35,391 nt of DNA from positions 1-35,391 of the forward strand of contig JAZQWG010000006.1 in assembly GCA_045632265.1 (NCBI GenBank), in the 5' to 3' direction. Every line of letters begins with the position of its first letter. Within the stretch, counting starts at the first letter, position 1. Shown one piece after another: positions 7,837 to 14,149 of the stretch. The translations under genes were made by a program, and so were the position numbers. Origin of the DNA: Scatosoma sp045632265 (GTDB lineage: Bacteria; Bacillota; Clostridia; Christensenellales; Borkfalkiaceae). The notes beneath the pieces are model-generated. The model was not told the DNA's origin, made no database searches, and saw nothing but the letters and a program-made list of their open reading frames with translations.

Positions 7837-8612
7837 TGTTCCACCCCCAACGCTTCAGCAAGAAGCTCGGTAAAGTATTTCACGGGCAAAATCCCGTCGC
7901 CGTTTTGTTGCAAGTTATACAAGCAAAGCGGGCAAGCGGTGATCACTTCTTCAGCACCCTTTTCTTTTGCGCTTGCAAGCACCTTGCGGCTCTTTGCCTT
8001 GGGCAATTCGCTATTCTTCAAGGATACGTACGCGCCGCAGCATTCGTTGCGGAAAGGATACACGACAGGCGTGCCGCCGATAGCTTTGATAAAGTCTTCG
8101 ATAATCGTGGGATTTTCGGGATTATCAAACGCCATAACGCCGCTCGGACGGAGCAACAAGCAGCCGTAGTATGCACCGATTTTTCTATTCAAGGGCTTAA
8201 CCACCGCTTTCTTGATTGCATCGAATCCAACGACGTTTTTCAACATTTCAAGGTAATGCAAAACTTCCGTTTCCCCTTTATACGGTTCGTCCAACTTCAA
8301 ATAGTTGTTTGCACGGAATTGAATATCTGCATTGGATTTCATATCTTCGTTGGCACGCTTGATTACGTTGTGGCAAGCGGAGCAAAGCGTAAGCAACTTG
8401 CCGCCGTTTTTCTTTGCGTAATCGAGTGCGCGTACCGCCGAAAGTTTGGTTGCGATTTCGTCCGTACCCATTTTATATACGGCGCCGCAACATTGCCAGT
8501 TTTCAATTTCTTCCATCTCTACGCCCAAAGCTTCCGCGCAACGACGTGCCGTCACGTCGAGGTCTTTCGCTTTCGTTTTGAGCGTACAGCCGGGATAGTA
8601 GCTAATCTTCAT
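7833..8612 (-). CDS. hdrB: HdrB, noncubane [4Fe-4S] cluster subunit
   Basis: This 259-residue subunit is where methanogens reduce the CoM-S-S-CoB disulfide. Two complete CCG domains are present. The first has C9, C41-C42 (QCCG) and C77/C80; the second has C151, C191-C192 (ECCG) and C227/C230. All ten cysteines needed for the paired noncubane clusters are there, so the protein should be active rather than a degenerate scaffold. The bacterium has no reason to make CoM or CoB, so its acceptor is unknown. The fumarate reductase subunits encoded in the same operon are the obvious candidate partners, by analogy with methanogen TfrB in which an SdhB-like and an HdrB-like half are fused. AAGGTGG precedes the ATG by about 7 bases. 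Confidence 0.93.
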   Translation of the reverse strand: MKISYYPGCTLKTKAKDLDVTARRCAEALGVEMEEIENWQCCGAVYKMGTDEIATKLSAVRALDYAKKNGGKLLTLCSACHNVIKRANEDMKSNADIQFRANNYLKLDEPYKGETEVLHYLEMLKNVVGFDAIKKAVVKPLNRKIGAYYGCLLLRPSGVMAFDNPENPTIIEDFIKAIGGTPVVYPFRNECCGAYVSLKNSELPKAKSRKVLASAKEKGAEEVITACPLCLYNLQQNGDGILPVKYFTELLAEALGVEQ

Positions 8613-8636
8613 TGTATTACCACCTTTACAAGTGCA

Positions 8637-10013
8637 TTATTTTTGAGGGTATGCCATTTCTTCGGGACGGAATACTTCGTCGAATTTTTCCGCCGTCAAG
8701 AAACCAAGCGCTACGCATGCTTCTTTCAAGGAAATGTTTTCCTTATACGCTTTCTTTGCCGTCTTTGCTGCGTTTTCATAACCGATATAAGGGTTGAGCG
8801 CCGTAACGAGCATCAACGAGTTATAAAGGTTGTGGTGCATTTTTTCTTTGTTTGCTTTGATACCCGTCACGCAGTTCTTTTCAAACGAAACGATGCCGTC
8901 TGCAAGCAAGCGTACCGATTGCAAGAAGTTGTAAATGATTACGGGCATGAATACGTTGAGTTCAAAGTTGCCTTGGGAAGCTCCTACGCCAACCGCTACG
9001 TCGTTTGCCATAACTTGTACGGCAACCATCGTCATCGATTCGCATTGCGTAGGATTTACTTTACCGGGCATAATCGAAGAACCGGGTTCGTTTTCGGGGA
9101 TAAAGATTTCGCCCAAGCCGTCGCGAGGACCACTTGCAAGCCATCTTACGTCGTTTGCAATCTTCATAAGGTTGCAAGCAAGCGCTTTGAGTGCGCCGTG
9201 CGCAAACACGAGTTCGTCTTTCGACGTCAAAGCATGGTATTTGTTTTCCGCCGTGATAAATTTCTTGCCCGTGAGTTCGCTTACTTGTACCGCAACTTCT
9301 TCCGCAAAGCCTTTGGGTGCGTTCAAGCCCGTACCAACTGCCGTGCCGCCAAGAGCAAGTTCTTTCAAGCCGCCAAGCGTCAACGTCAATTGCGCTTTCG
9401 TCTTTTCAATCATGTTCGTCCAACCGCTGATTTCTTGAGAGAATGCGATGGGAACTGCATCTTGCAAGTGCGTTCTACCACTCTTAACGATGCCTTCGTT
9501 TTCCGCTTCCAAACGTTTAAGCGTTGCGATAAGCGTGTCCATTGCGGGGAAGAGATTGTCTTCGATTGCAACGACTGCCGCAATGTGCATTGCCGTGGGG
9601 AAGGTGTCGTTGGAGCTTTGGCTCTTGTTAATATCATCGTTGGGGTGCAACAATTTTTTGCCTGCAATTTCGTTGCCGCGATTTGCGATAACTTCGTTTG
9701 CATTCATGTTCGATTGCGTACCGCTACCCGTTTGCCATACAACAAGCGGGAAGTGTCCGTTCAATTCACCCGAAATAACTTCGTCGCAAGCCGCGCAAAT
9801 AGCGTCTTTCTTTTCTTCGGGGAGTTTACCAAGTTTCCAGTTTGCAAGCGCTGCCGCTTTTTTCAAAATACCGAAAGCCTTGGTGATTTCACGGGGCATA
9901 ACTTCGTCGCCGATACGGAAGTTTTGGAAACTTCTTTGCGTTTGTGCCGCCCAGTATCTATCCGCGGGGACTTGCATTTCCCCCATCGTGTCTTTCTCAA
10001 TACGATATTCCAT
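8637..10013 (-). CDS. fumC: Class II fumarate hydratase
   Basis: This is an iron-independent fumarase of the aspartase/fumarase superfamily, 458 residues, interconverting malate and fumarate. Seen in the sequence: TGSGTQSNMNANEV (95-108), SQSSNDTFPTAM (131-142), the GRTHLQDAVP region with H182, and the family signature GSSIMPGKVNPTQCE (311-325) carrying the catalytic-loop serine. The fumarase assignment over aspartase rests on overall resemblance and on neighbours: malate dehydrogenase 15 bases upstream and a fumarate-reducing module downstream. The ATG has GGAGA nine bases upstream. An oxygen-stable class II enzyme in an otherwise strictly iron-sulfur operon is slightly unusual for Clostridia, which often carry class I FumAB. 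Confidence 0.93.
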   Translation of the reverse strand: MEYRIEKDTMGEMQVPADRYWAAQTQRSFQNFRIGDEVMPREITKAFGILKKAAALANWKLGKLPEEKKDAICAACDEVISGELNGHFPLVVWQTGSGTQSNMNANEVIANRGNEIAGKKLLHPNDDINKSQSSNDTFPTAMHIAAVVAIEDNLFPAMDTLIATLKRLEAENEGIVKSGRTHLQDAVPIAFSQEISGWTNMIEKTKAQLTLTLGGLKELALGGTAVGTGLNAPKGFAEEVAVQVSELTGKKFITAENKYHALTSKDELVFAHGALKALACNLMKIANDVRWLASGPRDGLGEIFIPENEPGSSIMPGKVNPTQCESMTMVAVQVMANDVAVGVGASQGNFELNVFMPVIIYNFLQSVRLLADGIVSFEKNCVTGIKANKEKMHHNLYNSLMLVTALNPYIGYENAAKTAKKAYKENISLKEACVALGFLTAEKFDEVFRPEEMAYPQK

Positions 10014-10028
10014 AGTTCTTTTCTCCGT

Positions 10029-10979
10029 TTAGATTTCGATTTGTGCGATAACGTCTTTCAACACTTGTGCGCTGTGTTGGAATTTAGCAACTTCTTCTTC
10101 CGAAAGTTTGGGCGTGAGCGTCGTGATAACGCCTTGCGAACCGATTGCGCAAAGGGTGGAAAGCGCTACGTCCGATACGCCGTATTCGCCGTCAAGTACC
10201 GTAGAAACGGGCAAAATCGTATATGCGCTAGAATAGATGCTGTCTACGATTTGTTTTACGGAAGCTGCGATACCGTAGAAGGTTGCGCCCTTGCCAGCGA
10301 TAATCTTGCCGCCCGATTTTTTAACGTATTCTTCCACTTCTTCGTGCGTATAAGGCGTCACTTTCAAAACGTCCTTATCGCCAAGCGTTTCTTCGTATTC
10401 AGCCAAAGGAATACCGGAAATGTCCGCCGTCGACCAAGCAACGAAAGAGCTGTCGCCGTGTTCACCCAAAACGTATGCGTGTACTTGTTTTTGGTTTACC
10501 GAGTACAATTCGGAAAGGCGCGTTCTCAAACGAATGCTGTCAAGCGTACAGCCCGTACCGATAACACGGTTCTTGGGAACGCCCGTGATTTTGCAGAATA
10601 CATACGTGAGTACGTCTACAGGGTTTGCAACGAACAAGTAAAGCGCGTCGGGAGCGTGTTTTACGATTTGAGGCGCGATTGCCTTCAAAATGTTTACGTT
10701 CGTTTGCGTAAGGTCGATACGAGATTGACCGGGTTTTCTACCAACGCCCGACGTAATGATAACGATGTCAGAACCTGCCGCATCTTCGTACGTGCCGTTG
10801 TAGATTTTTACGGGGTGCAAATAGGGCGTAGCTTGTACAATGTCCATTGCTTCCCCTTTTGCTTTTTCCACGTTGACGTCGATGAGCACGATTTCAGCAA
10901 CCGAACCCGTCGCAACGAGCGTGTAGGCAACAGTAGCACCTACGGAACCTGCACCAATGATAGTAACTTTGTTGTTCAT
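10029..10979 (-). CDS. Malate dehydrogenase of the lactate dehydrogenase fold (LDH-like MDH)
   Basis: This 316-residue NAD-dependent 2-hydroxyacid dehydrogenase is the first gene of the operon. The nucleotide fold GAGSVGA (9-15), the acidic residue D34 at the end of beta-2 (NADH preference), D147-R150 and the catalytic LGEHGDSS with H174 are all LDH/MDH family features, and most of the sequence looks LDH-like. The substrate-discriminating position just before KPG is R81 (GRKPGQSR), where lactate dehydrogenases have glutamine; arginine there is the classical malate/oxaloacetate determinant, with R87 as the second substrate arginine. With fumarase next, malate dehydrogenase is the better call, though some proteins annotated as LDH also carry this arginine. 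The start at 10979 has GGAGA nine bases upstream; a longer frame to 11087 would run back through the leader and promoter. Confidence 0.8.
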   Translation of the reverse strand: MNNKVTIIGAGSVGATVAYTLVATGSVAEIVLIDVNVEKAKGEAMDIVQATPYLHPVKIYNGTYEDAAGSDIVIITSGVGRKPGQSRIDLTQTNVNILKAIAPQIVKHAPDALYLFVANPVDVLTYVFCKITGVPKNRVIGTGCTLDSIRLRTRLSELYSVNQKQVHAYVLGEHGDSSFVAWSTADISGIPLAEYEETLGDKDVLKVTPYTHEEVEEYVKKSGGKIIAGKGATFYGIAASVKQIVDSIYSSAYTILPVSTVLDGEYGVSDVALSTLCAIGSQGVITTLTPKLSEEEVAKFQHSAQVLKDVIAQIEI

Positions 10980-11032
10980 GTTTTTATCTCCGTATTTTAA
11001 TTTTTTTCCTATTTTTCTCTCGTGCGCCCCTT

Positions 11033-11059
11033 TACATATACACGTATGCGTGCGCGTAT
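11033..11059. other. 27-bp alternating purine-pyrimidine tract in the operon leader
   Basis: Every step from 11033 to 11059 alternates purine and pyrimidine, with a CG/TG-rich core. The tract lies between the promoter at 11089-11117 and the malate dehydrogenase start, so it is transcribed in the leader. Such tracts can adopt Z-DNA under negative supercoiling; no function is shown. Confidence 0.6.
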
Positions 11060-11088
11060 TTGGGCATTTTATTTCACGATACAACATT

Positions 11089-11117
11089 ATTATAACATAT
11101 TATTTCATAAAGCACAA
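11089..11117 (-). promoter_or_regulatory. Sigma-A-type promoter of the mdh-fumC-hdr-flx-frd operon
   Basis: On the minus strand, -35 TTGTGC (11112-11117) is separated by 17 bases from -10 TATAAT (11089-11094), with an extended TG (TGTTATAAT). It is the only clear promoter upstream of the eleven visible genes and predicts a leader of about 100 bases. Confidence 0.75.
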
Positions 11118-11182
11118 TAACTTGAAGGCTTTTTTTGCGTTTTTTAATCGCTAAATCGATAAATTTTTATCTTTTAAGCATG

Positions 11183-11207
11183 AAAAAAGCTCTGCTTTGC
11201 GCAGAGC
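11183..11207 (-). terminator. Intrinsic terminator of the small membrane protein gene
   Basis: A perfect 7-bp stem (GCTCTGC/GCAGAGC, 5-base loop) is followed on the minus strand by six T residues. It ends transcription 19 bases after the stop at 11226 and insulates the mdh promoter. Confidence 0.85.
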
Positions 11208-11225
11208 AATATTTCTTATATTTTT

Positions 11226-11705
11226 TCAATCGCTTATAAAGACGTCTGCAAGCAAAATTCCACCTTCGACGATAATCAAAACGCCGCTGACGATAAACAC
11301 CCATTCCGCCGTTTTATCCCCGCCAAAAAGAAGCAAAATCCCCGTCGAAACGCAAATGGCGGGCAGCAAATAAGCAATTATTTTTTGCCATAGCGAAGCG
11401 CAATAAACTCTTGCTCTAAAGCGCTCGTACAAAAGGAGCAAACCAAAGACAAGCAGCAAGCCCGCAAGGATATACACCACCGCTTTGACGGCAAAAACGC
11501 CAAACAAAATTACGACGACACCCGCCACTAATTTGACGATTGCAAGCGGATAGGATTTGTGGAAAAAATCTAAAAGCGCCAGCGCAATCAGCAAAAATCC
11601 AACGAGCGCAACGGCGATTTTTAGCACCGTTTCTTGAAAGGCAATCAGCAATACGCCAAGCAGTATCGTCAAAATCGCCACAATAATTTTTTCCGTTTTC
11701 GTCAT
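11226..11705 (-). CDS. Small multi-pass membrane protein (DUF308-like)
   Basis: I do not recognise a specific function. The 159-residue product is almost entirely hydrophobic, with about six predicted membrane helices (roughly residues 7-24, 27-46, 54-69, 70-92, 107-127 and 133-155) in three helical hairpin pairs, the pattern of the DUF308/HdeD-type families. A short basic stretch YERFRAR (about 92-98) separates the second and third pairs. I place the start at 11705, where GGGTGGG lies about six bases upstream; the frame is open to 11867 but the extra residues are very basic and have no ribosome-binding site. The 160 bases between this start and the upstream terminator hold a 13-base near-palindrome (11750-11762) and no promoter I am sure of. 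It is transcribed alone. Confidence 0.65.
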   Translation of the reverse strand: MTKTEKIIVAILTILLGVLLIAFQETVLKIAVALVGFLLIALALLDFFHKSYPLAIVKLVAGVVVILFGVFAVKAVVYILAGLLLVFGLLLLYERFRARVYCASLWQKIIAYLLPAICVSTGILLLFGGDKTAEWVFIVSGVLIIVEGGILLADVFISD

Positions 11706-11865
11706 TGCCAACCCACCCTTTTTTAACGATTTTTCCATTTCGAAGCGAGAGACGATTCGTCTTTGATGGCGGCGCTTTTTCCAGCTTCCGTCACGGGTTT
11801 TTGGGCGTGATAAAACGCCGAATAACCGTCTCTCTACTTGCAACGAAACATAATACAGTATATGC

Positions 11866-11900
11866 AAAAAACCCCGAAAAAGTACACGACTTTTTCGAGG
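11866..11900 (-). terminator. Intrinsic terminator after the PfkB-family kinase gene
   Basis: A stem of about 12 bp (11872-11883 with 11889-11900, one wobble) ends in six T residues on the minus strand, 18 bases after the stop at 11919. Confidence 0.85.
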
Positions 11901-11918
11901 TTTTATTTTCTTTGTTTT

Positions 11919-12842
11919 TTACAATTCTACAACACGCAAATTGCTTAATACTTCGTTATATTTTTCCATGGTAAAGGACACCGTACCCGTCGTCATGACC
12001 GTCGCCGTACCCGCCGCCACGCCCGAGCGTAAAATTTCAGACAAGGGCGCACCTTCCGCCAAGCGGACTGCCGCTGCCGCAACCATGCCGTCGCCCGCGC
12101 CTACCGTGGAATTCATCGCCACGTTCAAGCTCCTGCAATGGAAGGCTTGCTTGCCGTTGGTGATAACTGCGCCACGCTTGCCAAGGGACAAAAGCACGCA
12201 CTTCGTACCCCTATCAATCAGCTCGTAGCACGCATCGAGCATATCTTGTTGATCTTGGATACGTCTGCCCATGGTGTTTTCAAGTTCTTCCAAGTTGGGC
12301 TTAATCAAATCCACACCGCAATCGAGCGCATGGAATAATCTATCCCCCTTCGCATCGACGATTTTCAAGGAATTAGGCGCAACCGCTTTTACCATGTCCG
12401 CATAAAAACTTGCGTCAATGCCTTTGGGCAAACTGCCCGAAAGTACGGTGACGTTGCTTTTTGCCGATTGTGTTTTGATAATAGAAAGCACTTCTTGCGC
12501 CTTTTCAAGGGTAATTTCTTCCCCTACACCGTTGATTTCCGTGAGCATCGCACGGCTGTCGATAAATTTATAATTCTCGCGCACACGGCCTTTATTCCAC
12601 GCAAAGCAAAACGGCACGTTTTCTTTCACGAGCGCATTTTCAAATCTATATCCGTTTTCTTCGTACATAAGCCCCGTCACAAACGAATCGAAACCCATTC
12701 TCGATACGCCGATTGCGACGTTTACGCCCTTGCCGCCCAAGGAAAACGATTTATTTTTAACGACGTTGGTCATGCCAACGTTTAACGAATCCAACTCCAT
12801 CGTCACGTCGATAGAAGGACTCATACAAACGGATAAAATCAT
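11919..12842 (-). CDS. fruK: 1-phosphofructokinase (PfkB/FruK/LacC family)
   Basis: This 307-residue ribokinase-fold sugar-phosphate kinase most likely converts fructose 1-phosphate to fructose 1,6-bisphosphate. It shows the family N-terminal signature GGKGVNVA (36-43), the VLSGSLPKG strand (133-141) and the C-terminal ATP/anion-hole motif VGAGDGMVA (247-255), with D251 as catalytic base. FruK and tagatose-6-phosphate kinase cannot be told apart safely by eye, and no fructose PTS genes are in the window, so the substrate is moderately uncertain. The ATG at 12842 has GGGAGTGGG seven bases upstream; the longer frame would start upstream of the promoter. It is a monocistronic unit with its own promoter and terminator, downstream of pfkA. 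Confidence 0.82.
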   Translation of the reverse strand: MILSVCMSPSIDVTMELDSLNVGMTNVVKNKSFSLGGKGVNVAIGVSRMGFDSFVTGLMYEENGYRFENALVKENVPFCFAWNKGRVRENYKFIDSRAMLTEINGVGEEITLEKAQEVLSIIKTQSAKSNVTVLSGSLPKGIDASFYADMVKAVAPNSLKIVDAKGDRLFHALDCGVDLIKPNLEELENTMGRRIQDQQDMLDACYELIDRGTKCVLLSLGKRGAVITNGKQAFHCRSLNVAMNSTVGAGDGMVAAAAVRLAEGAPLSEILRSGVAAGTATVMTTGTVSFTMEKYNEVLSNLRVVEL

Positions 12843-12882
12843 TATGCCCACTCCCAAAGTATGCTTACCATATACTATAATT

Positions 12883-12911
12883 ATTATAACATAGAAAAAT
12901 GCAAATTTCAA
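12883..12911 (-). promoter_or_regulatory. Promoter of the PfkB-family kinase gene
   Basis: On the minus strand, -35 TTGAAA (12906-12911), a 17-base spacer and extended -10 TGTTATAAT (TATAAT at 12883-12888). The leader is about 35 bases. Confidence 0.8.
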
Positions 12912-12964
12912 GATGAAAAGAGAAAAAAAGTTGTACTTTTTCGCTTTTTATTTGCTTTCCCCCC

Positions 12965-12997
12965 AAAAAAAACGGGTTTGGTTTGAACCAAGCCCGT
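12965..12997 (-). terminator. Intrinsic terminator of pfkA
   Basis: An imperfect stem ACGGGCTTGG/CCAAACCCGT is followed by eight T residues on the minus strand, 8 bases after the pfkA stop. Confidence 0.85.
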
Positions 12998-13005
12998 AAA
13001 TTTCT

Positions 13006-13968
13006 TTACATCGAAATCATTTGCAACGTTTCGTAAAGTTCGTAGTTGAACACCTTCTTCATCGAAACCGCTTCGATAATGTCCATATCAATAATCTTGT
13101 TATCCTTGATACCAACCGCACGGTTGCCGATGCCGTCGTTGAGAAGGCGAACCGCTTTATTACCGAATTGCGCCGCAAGCATTCTGTCCGCCATCATGGG
13201 CGAGCCGCCGCGTTGTACGTGGCCGATACACGTAGGACGTACCGAATAAGCCGTGTGCGGTTGCAAACGTTTTGCAAATTCGTCCGCACTCATAACACCT
13301 TCCGCCACAACGATGATGTTGGAATGTTTACCGTTTGCACGGGAACGATTGACACTTGCAACGATTTTGTCCATTTCCAAAGGAACTTCGGGAACGACGA
13401 TGATTTCCGCGCCCGATGCGATACCGCTGTACAAAGCGATGTCGCCGCAATGTCTACCCATAACTTCTACAACGGAAACACGTTCGTGCGAAGTCATCGT
13501 ATCACGAAGCTTGTTGATCATATCCAAGCAAGTGTTTACAGCCGTATCAAAACCAAGCGTGTAATCGGTGTATTCAAGGTCGTTGTCAATCGTGCCGGGG
13601 ATACCGATGGTAGGCACGCCGTACTTTTCGCTGAGCACTCTTGCACCACGGAAAGAGCCGTCGCCGCCGATTACTACAAGACCGTCAATGCCGTGTTTTT
13701 CAAGGGTAGCAACCGCTTTCTTTTGACCTTCTTCCGTCAACATTTCCATACATCTTGCCGTACGAAGTTTCGTGCCGCCAAATTGTACGATGTTGGAAAC
13801 GCTACGCATTTCCATAGGGATAAGCTTATCTTCAATAAGACCTGCATAACCACGTTCGATACCGAATACTTCCATACCGAAATAGATACCCGAGCGCACT
13901 ACCGCACGGATTGCAGCGTTCATACCGGGGGCGTCGCCACCACTCGTAAGCAAACCGATTCTTTTCAT
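13006..13968 (-). CDS. pfkA: ATP-dependent 6-phosphofructokinase
   Basis: This is the glycolytic enzyme phosphorylating fructose 6-phosphate. At 320 residues it has the bacterial PfkA length. Motifs seen: LTSGGDAPGMNA (7-18), GGDGSF (101-106), PGTIDND (124-130) with the catalytic aspartate, and RGGSP near residue 250. The glycine at position 104 in GGDGS marks an ATP-using enzyme; PPi-dependent relatives have GGDDS. The ATG at 13968 has GAGG seven bases upstream. It follows dnaE as in many Clostridia, but pyruvate kinase, its usual next neighbour, is replaced by the PfkB-type kinase. It has its own promoter at 14086-14113, and I see no terminator after dnaE, so read-through is also possible. 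Confidence 0.96.
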   Translation of the reverse strand: MKRIGLLTSGGDAPGMNAAIRAVVRSGIYFGMEVFGIERGYAGLIEDKLIPMEMRSVSNIVQFGGTKLRTARCMEMLTEEGQKKAVATLEKHGIDGLVVIGGDGSFRGARVLSEKYGVPTIGIPGTIDNDLEYTDYTLGFDTAVNTCLDMINKLRDTMTSHERVSVVEVMGRHCGDIALYSGIASGAEIIVVPEVPLEMDKIVASVNRSRANGKHSNIIVVAEGVMSADEFAKRLQPHTAYSVRPTCIGHVQRGGSPMMADRMLAAQFGNKAVRLLNDGIGNRAVGIKDNKIIDMDIIEAVSMKKVFNYELYETLQMISM

Positions 13969-14085
13969 TTTACTACCTCAAACCATTTTTCTTTCAAGTA
14001 TTTTTCCCATGGTTATTTTTTGCAAATACCGTCCAAACCATACGGGCGAGCAAAAACTTGACGATACTCTATATGTCCACGTTAT

Positions 14086-14113
14086 ATTATACCGATTTTT
14101 CGACAAAATACAA
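14086..14113 (-). promoter_or_regulatory. Promoter of pfkA
   Basis: On the minus strand, -35 TTGTAT (14108-14113), a 16-base spacer and -10 TATAAT (14086-14091). It leaves a leader of about 110 bases in which I see no conserved riboswitch. Confidence 0.65.
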
Positions 14114-14149
14114 CTATTTTAACACCCTTTTCGCAATTTTATAAATCTT

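Noticed and set aside
10029..10979. Plain L-lactate dehydrogenase
   Set aside because: The overall look is LDH-like, but R81 at the specificity position and the adjoining fumarase favour malate. Kept as a stated alternative.
7737..11000. A very long open frame on the plus strand, antisense to hdrB, fumC and mdh
   Set aside because: It runs across several well-identified minus-strand genes and their gaps, has no ribosome-binding site, and is rich in Cys, Arg, Phe and Val as expected from an antisense shadow of codon-biased genes.
11082..11120. Rex (redox-sensing) operator at the main operon promoter
   Set aside because: TTGTG half-site-like sequences are present near the -35, but no matching inverted half follows at the right distance.
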